Below, piece by piece: positions 7,475-16,793 of a stretch of DNA of 53,113 nt. Below the pieces are notes generated by a model. That model saw only the letters and a list, made by a program, of their open reading frames with translations, made no database searches and was not told the origin of the DNA. Origin of the DNA: JASLDZ01 sp964242895 (GTDB lineage: Bacteria; Pseudomonadota; Alphaproteobacteria; Caulobacterales; Caulobacteraceae); contig CAXTBN010000011.1 in the NCBI GenBank assembly GCA_964242895.1, positions 1 through 53,113 on the forward strand. Direction: 5' to 3'. Each line of letters starts with the position of its first letter. The stretch's first letter is position 1. The position numbers and the translations under genes were made by a program.

Positions 7475-9195
7475 CGGCCGTCGCCGCGACGGGTCGTGCT
7501 CCCAAGCGCGCGCGCCGTCCGGCGGGCGCGCTGCCCGGCTTCCGGCTGACACTCGGCGTCACGCTGGCCTATCTCGGGCTGCTCGTCGTGCTGCCCCTCT
7601 GCGCGCTCGTGGCGAGGCCATGGGAGCACGGGGCCGCGGGCGTGATGCACACGCTCGCCGATCCGCAGGCCATCGCCGCGCTCCGCCTGAGCTTCACCAC
7701 GGCCGCCCTGGCGGCGGCGATCGACACCGTGGCGGGCTTGGCGATCGCTTGGGTGCTCGTGCGCCACCGCTTCCCCGGGCGCGCCGTGCTGGACCTGCTC
7801 GTGGATCTGCCGTTCGCCCTGCCGACCGCGGTGGCGGGCATCGCGCTCAGCGCCGTCTACGCGCCCAACGGCTGGCTGGGCGCGCTCCTGGCCCACGTGG
7901 GCCTGAAGGCGGCCTATACGCCGCTGGGCATCCTGATCGCGATGACCTTCGTCGGCCTGCCGTTCGTGGTGCGCTCGGTCCAGCCCGTGCTGCAGGACCT
8001 CGATCCGGAGGTGGAGGAGGCCGCGGAGACGCTCGGGGCCGGCGTCGCGCGCCGCTTCGTCACCGTCATTCTGCCCACGCTGCGGCCGGCGCTCATCGGC
8101 GGCTTCGCCCTGGCCTTCGCCCGGGCGGTGGGCGAGTACGGGTCGGTGATCTTCATCGCCGGCAACCTGCCGTACGTCAGCGAGATCGCGCCGTTGGTGA
8201 TCGTCGGCAAGCTCGAGCAGTACGACTACGCCGGCGCTTCGACGGTGGGTCTCGCCATGCTGCTGGGCGCGGGCGCCGCGCTCCTGTTGCTCAACCTCGC
8301 CCAGCTCCGCACGAGCCGGCGGGGCGGCGGTCTGGCGGAAACCCATCGCGGGCGACGGGCGGTCACGCCCGGACCGGGAGCGGCGCTGCTGACGGCGGGG
8401 ACCGCGGTGTGGCTGCTGGTGATGGTCGGGGCGCCGCTGGCGGCGATCTTCTCCGAGGCGTTGCGCAAGGGCGTCGGCCCCGCGCTCGCGGCGCTGGCGA
8501 CCTCCGACGCGCGCAACGCGATCGGGCTGACGCTGCTGCTCGCCGGCATCGTGGTGCCGCTGAACACCGCGTTTGGGCTCGCCGCCGCCTGGGCGCTGGC
8601 GAAGTTCGACTTCCCCGGGCGGGGCGCGGTGGTCACCCTGCTCGACCTGCCGCTGTCCATGTCGCCGGTCGTGTCCGGGCTGGTCTGGGTGCTGCTGTTC
8701 GGCGCGGAGGGCTGGTGGGGGCCGTGGCTGGCTGACCACGACCTCCGGATCATATTCGCCCTGCCGGGGATGGTGCTGGCGACCCTGTTCGTCACCTTGC
8801 CGCTGGTCGCCCGGGAGCTCCTGCCGCTGATGCAGGCGCAGGGGACCGACGAGGAAGCCGCCGCGGCGACGTTGGGCGCGGGCGGCTGGTCGACCTTCCT
8901 GCGCGTGACCCTGCCCAACGTGCGCTGGGCGCTGCTGACGGGCGTGCTCCTGTGCACCGCGCGCAGCATGGGCGAGTTCGGCGCGGTCTCCGTGGTCTCC
9001 GGCCACGTGCGCGGCCGCACCGACACCCTGCCGCTGCACATCGAGGCGCTCTACAACGACTACGACTTCACGGGCGCGTTCGCCGCCGCCAGCCTGCTCG
9101 CGAGCGTCGCGCTCCTGACGCTCGTGGCGCGCACCTGGCTCGAGCGACGCTCGGCCCATGCGGGCGCGGACCTCGCGCCGGGGCAGGCGGCGTGA
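7471..9195 (+). CDS. Fused sulfate permease CysT-CysW
   Basis: One continuous 574-residue frame carries two complete permeases. Residues about 1-285 match CysT: RFPGRAVLDLLVDLPFALP, EEAAETLGAG, ARAVGEYGSVIFIAGN. Residues about 300-570 match CysW: FDFPGRGAVVTLLDLPLSMS, AAAATLGAGGW, MGEFGAVSVVSGH. In most bacteria these are two genes. Here a roughly 20-residue Arg/Gly-rich hydrophilic linker (from about QLRTSRRGGG) joins them with no stop between. The product would form both halves of the membrane channel in one chain, with two ATPase-docking loops. The GTG start overlaps the preceding stop. CysW has no obvious internal ribosome binding site in the linker. Confidence 0.92.
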   Translation: MTAVAATGRAPKRARRPAGALPGFRLTLGVTLAYLGLLVVLPLCALVARPWEHGAAGVMHTLADPQAIAALRLSFTTAALAAAIDTVAGLAIAWVLVRHRFPGRAVLDLLVDLPFALPTAVAGIALSAVYAPNGWLGALLAHVGLKAAYTPLGILIAMTFVGLPFVVRSVQPVLQDLDPEVEEAAETLGAGVARRFVTVILPTLRPALIGGFALAFARAVGEYGSVIFIAGNLPYVSEIAPLVIVGKLEQYDYAGASTVGLAMLLGAGAALLLLNLAQLRTSRRGGGLAETHRGRRAVTPGPGAALLTAGTAVWLLVMVGAPLAAIFSEALRKGVGPALAALATSDARNAIGLTLLLAGIVVPLNTAFGLAAAWALAKFDFPGRGAVVTLLDLPLSMSPVVSGLVWVLLFGAEGWWGPWLADHDLRIIFALPGMVLATLFVTLPLVARELLPLMQAQGTDEEAAAATLGAGGWSTFLRVTLPNVRWALLTGVLLCTARSMGEFGAVSVVSGHVRGRTDTLPLHIEALYNDYDFTGAFAAASLLASVALLTLVARTWLERRSAHAGADLAPGQAA

Positions 9196-10229
9196 GCGAG
9201 GCGGCGGACCTGGTCGTGGAGGGCCTGTCGAAACGGTTCGCCTCGTCGGCGGCGGCGCTGGACGGGGCGACGCTGCAGGTGCGCGAGGGCGAGCTGATGG
9301 CGCTGCTCGGCCCGTCCGGCTCGGGCAAGACGACGCTGCTGCGCGTGCTGGCGGGGCTGGAGCGGCCGGACGCGGGAGAGGTGCGCTTCGGCGGCCGCGA
9401 CCTCCTGGCCGAGCCGCCGCGACGGCGGCGCATCGGCCTGGTGTTCCAGAACTACGCCCTGTTCCGCCACATGACGGTGGCGCAGAACATCGCCTTCGGT
9501 CCGCGCGTCGGCCCGCGGGCGGAGCGCCCCGCGCGGGCGGAGCTGGCGTCGCGGGTCGAGGAGCTGCTCGCCCTGGTGAAGCTGGAGGGCTACGGCGGCC
9601 GCTATCCGGGCGAGCTGTCCGGCGGTCAGCGGCAGCGCGTGGCGCTCGCCCGCGCGCTGGCGATCCGCCCCCGGCTGCTGCTGCTCGACGAGCCCTTCGG
9701 CGCCCTGGACGCCCAGGTGCGCGCCGAGCTGCGGCGCTGGCTGCGCGAGGTGCACGGCCGCACGGGCGTGACGACCGTGCTCGTGACCCACGACCAGGAG
9801 GAGGCGCTGGAGACCGCCGACCGCGTGGCCGTGATGCGCGCCGGTCGCGTCCTGCAGGTGGGGCCCCCGGCGGAGGTCTACGGCCGGCCGACCGACCCGT
9901 TCGTGTTCGAATTCTTGGGCGGCGTCGCCAAGCTCCCGGTCGAGCTGACGGGCATGCAGGCGCGTTTCGGCGATTATGCGGTGGACGATCCGTCTCCCGC
10001 CGGGCGCCGTGAGGCGTTCGTGCGGCCGGAGGACCTGGAGGTGGGGCAGGGGCCGGGGCGCCCCGCCACGGTCACCACCGTACGGCCCGTGGGCGGCCGC
10101 GTCCGGGTGACGCTCGCGCTGGACGGCGCCGCACTCGTGGAGGCGGTGCTGCCCGCGGCGCAGGCCGAGGCGCTGGCGCCGGGGCTGGCCGTGCGCGTGC
10201 GCCCGCGTCGCTACGTCCTATTCGACTGA
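9192..10229 (+). CDS. cysA: Sulfate/thiosulfate ABC transporter ATPase CysA
   Basis: A 345-residue ATPase with Walker A GPSGSGKTT at residues 40-48, Q-loop FQNYALFRHMTV, signature LSGGQRQRVALARAL, Walker B LLLLDEPFGALD and switch THDQEEALE, all typical of CysA. After residue about 240 a TOBE-like regulatory domain is present (FVRPEDLEV). It drives sulfate uptake through the fused permease upstream, overlapping its stop by four bases (GTGA). It is the last gene of the operon and converges with the next gene with only 7 bp between, leaving no room for a classical terminator. Confidence 0.95.
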   Translation: MSEAADLVVEGLSKRFASSAAALDGATLQVREGELMALLGPSGSGKTTLLRVLAGLERPDAGEVRFGGRDLLAEPPRRRRIGLVFQNYALFRHMTVAQNIAFGPRVGPRAERPARAELASRVEELLALVKLEGYGGRYPGELSGGQRQRVALARALAIRPRLLLLDEPFGALDAQVRAELRRWLREVHGRTGVTTVLVTHDQEEALETADRVAVMRAGRVLQVGPPAEVYGRPTDPFVFEFLGGVAKLPVELTGMQARFGDYAVDDPSPAGRREAFVRPEDLEVGQGPGRPATVTTVRPVGGRVRVTLALDGAALVEAVLPAAQAEALAPGLAVRVRPRRYVLFD

Positions 10230-10236
10230 GCGGGGG

Positions 10237-13200
10237 TCAGGTCTCCACCGGCTCGCCGGCGTGGACGCGCACGGCGCCCGTGCGCTTCAGCTTGCCCCAC
10301 CCCTGCGCGGCGCCGCCCAGGGCTCGCAGCAGCGAGCGCCACACGACCAGGTACATCACTTGGCGGTAGACGAAGCGTTGCGTCGGCAGCAGCCACAGCT
10401 CGCGCTTGTCCTCGTCGTCGAACTCATAGGCCACCCAGCCGGCGATCACCTCCAGGGCGATGAAGGCCACGTAGATCCCCACGATGATCCAGATCATGCC
10501 GTCGGGCGGCATGGGCGTGTCCACGTGCTGCAGCGAGCTGATCCACTGGCTCAGCAGCGTCAGCCCGGCGACGAGCAGCTGCAGGTCCACGAAGGGGGCG
10601 AGCACCTGTGCGCCGAACTGGAACACCCACAGGGTGGGCAGCGCCAGGCCGCCGAACCAGCCGTAGCGGAAGGTGGCCGCGCGGTGCTTCCACAGGCACT
10701 GCAGCGTGCCGAAGCTCCAGCGGAAGCGCTGGCGCATGAGCGCGCCCAGGGTGGCGGGCGCCTCGGTGAAGGCGTGCGCGCCGCCCTCGTTGACGATGCG
10801 CCAGCCGGCGCGCCGCAGCCGCCAGGTGAGGTCCATGTCCTCCGCCAGCGTGTCCGAGCGGTAACCGCCGACCGCGCGGAGGGCGTCGGCGCGGTAGGCC
10901 CCGATGGCGCCCGGCACGACGGTGATGGCGTTCAGCCGTGACAGGGCGCGGCGGTCGACGTTCTGGCTGGTGACGTACTCCAGCGACTGCCAGCGGGTGA
11001 CCAGCCGGTCGCGGTTGCCCACCTTCACGTTGCCCGCCACAGAGCCGATGGTCGGATCCTGGAAGAAGGCGGCGATCTTCGAGAGGGCGTCAGGGGCCAG
11101 CTGCGTGTCGGCGTCCACGCCCACCACCACGGGCGCGTCGCTCATCTCCAGCGCGAGGTTCAGGGCGCTCGCCTTCCCGCCGTTGGGCTTGCGTCGCAGG
11201 GTCACGCGCGGGTCGCGGCCGAAGCGGCGCTCCACCACGTCGCCCGTGCCGTCGTTCGAGCCGTCGTCGACGACGAACACGCGTAGGTCCACGCTCCGCG
11301 AGGCCAGGAGCGAGCCGATCGTGCGCTCGATCACCTCGGCCTCGTTGTACGCGGCGACCAGCACGTCCACCCGCGCGCCGGGCTGCGGGGCGAAGCGGGC
11401 GGGAGGCGCCTTGGCGGCCAGCCCGATCATCAGCGCGATGCGGACCAACCCCAGGATGATGGCCGCCGAGAAGCCGTAGAACAGGATGACGCCGCCCACG
11501 CGCCGCACCTCGAAGGCCACCTGGTCGACGCGCGCGACCCAGCGGTCGGCGACGGGGATGGGCGGCATGGTGGCGTCGCGATTGTGGCCCTCCAGCTCGC
11601 CGACGGTGTCGAAGTGGTAGCCGCGCGCCTTCAGCTGCTCGATCATGGTGGGCAGGGCGGCGAGCGTGGTGGAGCGGTCTCCGCCGCCGTCGTGCATCAG
11701 CACCGCCTGACCGTAGTCGAGGTGGTTCAGCGTATAGCCGTAGATGTCGGCGGGGGTTATGCGCCGGCGCGCGCCGCCCGGGTTGATGCGGGTCAGGTCC
11801 CAGTCATCGGTGTCGATGGTCTCGCCGGCGACGACGTACCCCTCCTCGCTCGCCACTGCGATCGGCATGATCTCGCCGTACGAGCGCGGCTCGGAGTCGG
11901 CGTTGTACGGTGGGCGGAACAGCACCACCGAGCGCCCGAGCGTCGCCTCGAACGACCGCTGCGCGGCCGCCAGCTCCAGCCGCACCCGGTCGGGGCTGAC
12001 GTGCGCCATGTTGGGATGTGTGAAGCTGTGGCTGCCGATCTCGTGGCCCTCGGCGTAGACGCGGCGGACGATGTCGGGATGATCGGCCACGTTCTGGCCG
12101 ATCATGAAAAAGGTCGCCTTCACGCCCTCGCGCTTGAGCACGTCCAGGATTCGCGGCGTCCAGGTGGGGTCGGGACCGTCGTCGAAGGTCAGCGCCACCG
12201 TCTTCTCCGGCGCGCCCGAGCGCTCCACCAGCCAGCCGGAGGGGAAGGCGGTGTAGCTCTCGTCGGTGATGAGGCCGGTGGTGGGATCGCGGTCGACCGT
12301 GCGCGACCCCGGGGTAGGATTGCGCACCACGCGCAGGAGCTCGCCGTCGCCGACGAAGCTCACGTCCTGCGGCACGTTCAGCCGCGACAGGTCGGGGACG
12401 ACCGGGTCCTTGGGGCCGAACCCGTTCCAGATGGACGGGTCCTCCATGCCGAGCGCCCACAGCGCGGCGCCGCGCACCCCGTGGTCGCGCGCCAGGGTGA
12501 GCGCGTTCATGGCCGTGACCGCGTCGAGGAACCAGACCTCATGCAGGCGGCTCTGCTCGTCGGTGTACTGGAAGGTGGGTTCCAGCGCGACGGGGTCGAA
12601 GTCCACCGCGTCCTGCGGCCGCTCCTTACCGTGGTAGCCGACGGCGAGCGACACGGCCTGCTGGTTTGTGATGGGAGCGGCCGTCTTCTCCGGCACGTTC
12701 CAGTCGTAGCCGTAGTTGCCGACGCCCAGCACCAGCTTGCGCGCGCCGACGTCGGCGATGAAGCGCTTCAGGCTCTTGTCGGTGTAGGCCAGGGAGGCGA
12801 TCGGGCCGGGGACGCTCGTGTCCTCGTGCTCGTCGTAGGCCATGACGACGGCGTAGTCGCAGGGCTCGGCCAGCGCCCGGACGGCGGCGTCGTCGTCCAG
12901 ACCGGGTTGGAGCGTGACGGACACCTCTCCACCGCCTGCGTGGATCTCGCCCGCGAGACGCCGCAGCCAAGGCGCGAGGCGCTCGGCCAGCTTGGCGTCC
13001 ATCTCCTCGAAGTCGACCTGCAGGCCGGCGAAGCCGTTCGCCTTGACCCAGCTCGCCAGCACGTCGGCGATGGTGTCGGCGTTCTTGGGGTCGTCGAGCA
13101 TGGCTCGCACGCGGGCGGCGTCGAACTTGCCACCGAAGGCGTTGCCCACCACCGGCACCACGCGCACGCCGTTGGCGTGAGCGATGGTCATGAGGTCGCG

Positions 13201-13650
13201 GGTGGTCTGCTTGCGATCGCTCCAGCCGGAGGTGTCGACGCTGTGGCCGTCGGCGTTCAGCTGCAGCCAGGCCGGGTAGACGTGCGTGAGGTCGTCCGCG
13301 TGGGCGCGGAACGAGGCCAGCCCCGTGTCGCGCCAGGGCGCGAAGTAGCCGCCGCGGATGTCGTCCGCGCTGCGCACCACGACGGGGGTGCGGCGACGGT
13401 GCTCCTGCTGGATGCGCTGGAGCAGCGCCTTGCGCGCGGCGGCGAGCTTGTGGTTCGGCAGGTGGCGCAGCGGCTGGGCGGGACCCTGCAGGCCCTGCAG
13501 CGTGGCGACCTCAGGCCCCCGCACCACGCTGAACAGGAAGCCGCCGAGCAGCATCAGCGACAGCAGGCCCACCAGGGCCGAGGCCAGCCGCAGGCGGCGC
13601 GCACGGCGGCCGCTGGCGTCGAGGAACACCGAGGAGGCGGGGTGGGCCAT
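10237..13650 (-). CDS. Three-module envelope protein: GH18-like, NodB deacetylase, GT2 glycosyltransferase
   Basis: A 1137-residue membrane protein. After a transmembrane segment (residues 24-44) comes a GH18-like module (about 90-420). A NodB polysaccharide deacetylase follows (about 485-690) with TFDDGPDPTW, GSHSFTHPNM, FRPPYNADSE and LMHDGGGDRS. After another helix comes a processive family-2 glycosyltransferase (about 740-990) with VDDGSNDGTGD, GVDADTQ, EDMDLTWRL and QRFRWSFGTLQ, then three or four C-terminal helices. The order suggests synthesis of a beta-linked (amino)sugar polymer inside and trimming or deacetylation outside, as in PgaB plus PgaC, but fused. The GH18 motif is degenerate: catalytic Glu215 and Asp213 remain, while the two earlier Asp positions are Ala and Gln. 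Polymer identity is unknown. Confidence 0.9.
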   Translation of the reverse strand: MAHPASSVFLDASGRRARRLRLASALVGLLSLMLLGGFLFSVVRGPEVATLQGLQGPAQPLRHLPNHKLAAARKALLQRIQQEHRRRTPVVVRSADDIRGGYFAPWRDTGLASFRAHADDLTHVYPAWLQLNADGHSVDTSGWSDRKQTTRDLMTIAHANGVRVVPVVGNAFGGKFDAARVRAMLDDPKNADTIADVLASWVKANGFAGLQVDFEEMDAKLAERLAPWLRRLAGEIHAGGGEVSVTLQPGLDDDAAVRALAEPCDYAVVMAYDEHEDTSVPGPIASLAYTDKSLKRFIADVGARKLVLGVGNYGYDWNVPEKTAAPITNQQAVSLAVGYHGKERPQDAVDFDPVALEPTFQYTDEQSRLHEVWFLDAVTAMNALTLARDHGVRGAALWALGMEDPSIWNGFGPKDPVVPDLSRLNVPQDVSFVGDGELLRVVRNPTPGSRTVDRDPTTGLITDESYTAFPSGWLVERSGAPEKTVALTFDDGPDPTWTPRILDVLKREGVKATFFMIGQNVADHPDIVRRVYAEGHEIGSHSFTHPNMAHVSPDRVRLELAAAQRSFEATLGRSVVLFRPPYNADSEPRSYGEIMPIAVASEEGYVVAGETIDTDDWDLTRINPGGARRRITPADIYGYTLNHLDYGQAVLMHDGGGDRSTTLAALPTMIEQLKARGYHFDTVGELEGHNRDATMPPIPVADRWVARVDQVAFEVRRVGGVILFYGFSAAIILGLVRIALMIGLAAKAPPARFAPQPGARVDVLVAAYNEAEVIERTIGSLLASRSVDLRVFVVDDGSNDGTGDVVERRFGRDPRVTLRRKPNGGKASALNLALEMSDAPVVVGVDADTQLAPDALSKIAAFFQDPTIGSVAGNVKVGNRDRLVTRWQSLEYVTSQNVDRRALSRLNAITVVPGAIGAYRADALRAVGGYRSDTLAEDMDLTWRLRRAGWRIVNEGGAHAFTEAPATLGALMRQRFRWSFGTLQCLWKHRAATFRYGWFGGLALPTLWVFQFGAQVLAPFVDLQLLVAGLTLLSQWISSLQHVDTPMPPDGMIWIIVGIYVAFIALEVIAGWVAYEFDDEDKRELWLLPTQRFVYRQVMYLVVWRSLLRALGGAAQGWGKLKRTGAVRVHAGEPVET

Positions 13651-13716
13651 GGCTCCGTCTCTGCGCGAGGAACGCGGCGCCGTCGAGGCCTTGTCGCCGC
13701 CTCGAGGCCGGCTCCG

Positions 13717-15030
13717 TCAGACGGCGGGCTTGCGGCGCAGCGCCGCCGCCGCCGCGAGCTGGCATAGGAAGGCGAGCACGAAGAACGGCGTCAGCCACAG
13801 CATCGCGTGCTGCAGCGCCACCGCCGGCCCCAGGCGCGGCGTCAGCGCCTTCGAGACTACGCCGACGAAGAACGGGCCGCCGCCCAGCCCGATCAGGTTG
13901 AGGATGAACAGCAGCAACGCCCCCGACGTCCCCCGGTGCTGCGTCGGCACACCGTTCTGGATCACCGCCAGGGCGGGGGCGAGGTACATGTTGTTGAGCA
14001 GGCCCGGCCCGACGAGGAAGGCCACGGCCACCGGCCAGCTCGGCGCGTTCACCGCGCCCCACAGGAAGGGCGCCGCGCACAGGATGGCGATCCCGGGCGC
14101 CAGGGCGTAGCCGGCCGGGTCGCGCCGTCCCCACCGGTCCACGATCAGCCCGCTGGCGAAGGTGCCGGCCACGTTGGCGACGCCGGTGAACAGGGCGTAC
14201 CAGAGCGCCACGTCGCCGAGATGCGCGCCCTTCACGCGGATCAGCAGCGAAGCGTTCCAGTTCAGCATGCCGTAGCCGACGAAGGCGGTGAGCCCCGCTG
14301 ACACGGCGGTCAGCATCAGCACGGGCGAGCTCGCGAAGAAGCCGATGGCGCGGAACATGCCCGGCTTCTGCTCTTGCGCGGCGATCCCCGGGTCGGGGCG
14401 GGCGTCCATGGCCCCGCGCAGGGGCTCCTTGACCACGATCGGAATCAGCGGCGTCAGCAACAGCCCGACCACCCCCAGCGTCCAGAAAGCGGTGCGCCAG
14501 CCGAACGCCTGGGCGATGAAGCCGCCGCTCATGGTGCCGAACATCGACCCCAGCGGCACGCCCAGCGAGTAGATCGCCAGCGCGCGTCCCCGCCGCTCCC
14601 TGGGGAAGTAGTCGGACAGGATCGAGTACGACGGCGGCGACCCACCCGCCTCGCCCACCCCCACGCAGACGCGCGCGGCGGCCAGGCCCAGGAAGCTGGT
14701 GGCGAAGCCGCACAGGGCGGTGAACAGGCTCCAGGTCGCCGAGGCGACCGTGACGATGCGCACCCGCTTCGACCGGTCAGCCAGCGCGGCGATCGGGATG
14801 CCGCACACGGTGTAGAACAGGGCGAACATCAGCCCGGTGAGGGCGCCCAGCTGGGCGTCGTCGAGCCGCAAGTCCTTCTTCACCGATTCCTGCAGCACCG
14901 TCAGGAACTGCCGGTCGAGGAAGTTGAAGGTGTAGACCACGGCCAGAACCACGGCCACGACGTAGCCGTATCGGCTCGCGTCGGCCTCGGCGCGCGCCGG
15001 CGCCGATGCGGAGGGGGCGTCAGCCGGCAA
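13717..15030 (-). CDS. MFS transporter, spinster-like
   Basis: A 437-residue major facilitator with 12 predicted helices. Segments such as YTFNFLDRQFLTVL, ALADRSKRVRIV (loop 2-3 motif) and GVGEAGGSPPSYSILSDYFP with RGRALAIYSLGVPLG are characteristic of the spinster-like/anion:cation symporter groups. The start is TTG at 15030: GGAG sits six bases upstream, the cytoplasmic N-terminal tail is then 30 residues, and no ATG exists nearby. The substrate cannot be deduced. It lies head-to-head with the pseudoazurin gene, sharing a 165-bp intergenic region. Confidence 0.88.
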   Translation of the reverse strand: MPADAPSASAPARAEADASRYGYVVAVVLAVVYTFNFLDRQFLTVLQESVKKDLRLDDAQLGALTGLMFALFYTVCGIPIAALADRSKRVRIVTVASATWSLFTALCGFATSFLGLAAARVCVGVGEAGGSPPSYSILSDYFPRERRGRALAIYSLGVPLGSMFGTMSGGFIAQAFGWRTAFWTLGVVGLLLTPLIPIVVKEPLRGAMDARPDPGIAAQEQKPGMFRAIGFFASSPVLMLTAVSAGLTAFVGYGMLNWNASLLIRVKGAHLGDVALWYALFTGVANVAGTFASGLIVDRWGRRDPAGYALAPGIAILCAAPFLWGAVNAPSWPVAVAFLVGPGLLNNMYLAPALAVIQNGVPTQHRGTSGALLLFILNLIGLGGGPFFVGVVSKALTPRLGPAVALQHAMLWLTPFFVLAFLCQLAAAAALRRKPAV

Positions 15031-15195
15031 GGGCGGCTCCGTCGGGAACGGGCGGGCGGATCCGCGCGCCTTGTGGCCCCAGCCTAGGGCGCGTCTCCTG
15101 GCGGTGGAAGGCCTGTCGGCGCGCTTCGCCGGGCGCTTTTCGCCGCCGCGATGCTCTGCTACGCCGCGCGGCCGATCGGTGGAGGATTTTCGACC

Positions 15196-15648
15196 ATGCG
15201 GAAGATCTGGACGGGCGCCCTGGTGATGGCGGCGACCTTGGCCGTCGCCTCCGCGGCGGGCGCGACGGACTACAAGGTCGAGATGAAGAACCAGGGCGCG
15301 AACGGCGGCTTCATGGTCTACGAGCCGGCGTACCTGGAGGTGCAGCCCGGCGACACGGTCACCTTCGAGCCGACCAACCCGGGCCACAACGCCGCCTCCA
15401 TCGAGGGCATGATCCCGGCGGGCGCGCAGCCGTTCGCCGGCAAGATCAACGAGGAGCTGAAGGTCACCTTCACCACGCCGGGCGCGTACGGCTACGAGTG
15501 CACGCCGCACTACAACTTCGGCATGGTGGGCCTGGTGATCGTCGGGCCCAAGCCGCCCGCCAACCTCGCCCAGGCGAAGGCGGTGGAGCATCCCGACAAG
15601 GCGCAAGCCGCTTTCGACGGCCTCTTCAAACAGGCCGCCCAGCCGTAG
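15196..15648 (+). CDS. Pseudoazurin (blue copper protein)
   Basis: A 150-residue secreted cupredoxin with a Sec signal peptide of about 23 residues. The four type-1 copper ligands are visible: His64 (NPGHNA), then Cys102, His105 and Met110 in YECTPHYNFGM. The spacing and the C-terminal helical tail are those of pseudoazurin. It shuttles electrons in the periplasm, classically to nitrite or nitrous oxide reductase, but no denitrification gene lies in this window. GGAGGA upstream sets the ATG at 15196; the longer frame to 15151 lacks a ribosome binding site. Confidence 0.93.
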   Translation: MRKIWTGALVMAATLAVASAAGATDYKVEMKNQGANGGFMVYEPAYLEVQPGDTVTFEPTNPGHNAASIEGMIPAGAQPFAGKINEELKVTFTTPGAYGYECTPHYNFGMVGLVIVGPKPPANLAQAKAVEHPDKAQAAFDGLFKQAAQP

Positions 15649-15711
15649 CGTCGCTTCGCCACGGGCCGGGGTCGCCCCGAGCGCGCTATCCTCGTTTCGA
15701 CGAGGTGGTCA

Positions 15712-16722
15712 ATGAACACGTGGGATGTCAGCCGTCGGTGTCTGCTCGCGGCCGCTGGAGCGACCGCGTGTGTCCCCGCCTGGGCCTCGGCGCAGACCGC
15801 AACGCCGCCGATCGCCCCTGACTTGCCGGGCGATCTTCAGCCGCCGCCCGCGCCGCTGACGCTGGATGAGCTGGTCCGGCTGGAGCTGGGGCAGGACGAG
15901 GCGCGGCGCATGCGGGTGCCCGTGCGCGTGAACGGCAAGGGACCCTTTCCATTCGTGGTCGACACCGGCGCGGACCGCTCGGTGATCTCCACCGAACTGG
16001 CGGCCGCTCTCCAGCTGCCGAACGCCGGCGTGGCGAACGTGAACGGCATCGCCGGCGTGCGGGTCGCGTCCTGTGCGCAGGTGGAGCGCTTGGACGCCGG
16101 CGGAGTCCGGCTGGACCGGGCGCGTCTGCCGACCTTGCCGCGCGAGGGCCTCGGCGGCTTGGGCTTGGTCGGACTCGACTGCCTGTCCGGCCAGCGGATG
16201 GAGATCGACTTCGACCGTGGCGTCATGGAGCTGCGCCGCTCGCGCGGCTTTCCGAGCGAGCCCGGCGAGATCGTGGTGCGGGGCAAGTCGCGCTTCGGCA
16301 AGCTGATCCTGGTGGACTCCAGCGCACGCCGCCAACCGATTTACGTCGTGCTCGACAGCGGAGCGCAGAACAGTCTCGGCAACGGCGCGCTCAGGGACCT
16401 GCTGACCACGAGGCGGCGTGCCGCGAAGCAACCGGACCCCGCGCGCGCGGTCGTGCTGGAGAGTGCGACGGGGCAGACCATCGACGGCTGGAGCGACGAG
16501 GCGGCCGAGCTGGTGCTGGGCGGCGTGCGCCTGCAGCGCGTGCCGGTGATCTACTCCGACCTGCACACCTTCCACCTATACGGGCTGGAGCAGGAGCCCG
16601 CGCTGATGCTGGGCATGGATGTGCTGCGCATCTTCCGCCGCGTCTGGGTCGACTTCGAGCGCCGCGAGGTCGGCTTCCTGCTGCCGCGCGATCCCCTGAC
16701 TCCGCAGGTCCTGACGCTCTGA
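15712..16722 (+). CDS. Secreted retropepsin-like aspartic protease family protein
   Basis: A 336-residue protein with a twin-arginine-like leader (SRRCLLAAAGA, cleavage near ASA). Two pepsin-type active-site motifs occur: FVVDTGADRS (residues 82-90) and VVLDSGAQNSL (Asp215 in DSG). Retroviral-type bacterial proteases usually have one motif and act as dimers. Two in one chain suggest an internal duplication that builds both lobes, as in pepsin. The family is seen as Asp_protease_2-like in alphaproteobacteria, and function is unassigned. GAGGTGG before the ATG supports the start. Confidence 0.72.
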   Translation: MNTWDVSRRCLLAAAGATACVPAWASAQTATPPIAPDLPGDLQPPPAPLTLDELVRLELGQDEARRMRVPVRVNGKGPFPFVVDTGADRSVISTELAAALQLPNAGVANVNGIAGVRVASCAQVERLDAGGVRLDRARLPTLPREGLGGLGLVGLDCLSGQRMEIDFDRGVMELRRSRGFPSEPGEIVVRGKSRFGKLILVDSSARRQPIYVVLDSGAQNSLGNGALRDLLTTRRRAAKQPDPARAVVLESATGQTIDGWSDEAAELVLGGVRLQRVPVIYSDLHTFHLYGLEQEPALMLGMDVLRIFRRVWVDFERREVGFLLPRDPLTPQVLTL

Positions 16723-16793
16723 CCCGAGCGGCCTGACTTGACAGACCGCCGGCGCCGCCGGTCCGCTGCGGAACGGGCAGGGAGGACGACGGC

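Noticed and set aside
7315..9159. Long minus-strand frame of 614 codons
   Set aside because: It lies antisense to the fused CysT-CysW gene and has shadow-like composition with no motif.
11584..13767. Long plus-strand frame of 727 codons
   Set aside because: It is antisense to the three-module protein, which has clear domains. The translation is His/Arg/Gly/Val-rich low-complexity, typical of shadow frames at this GC content.
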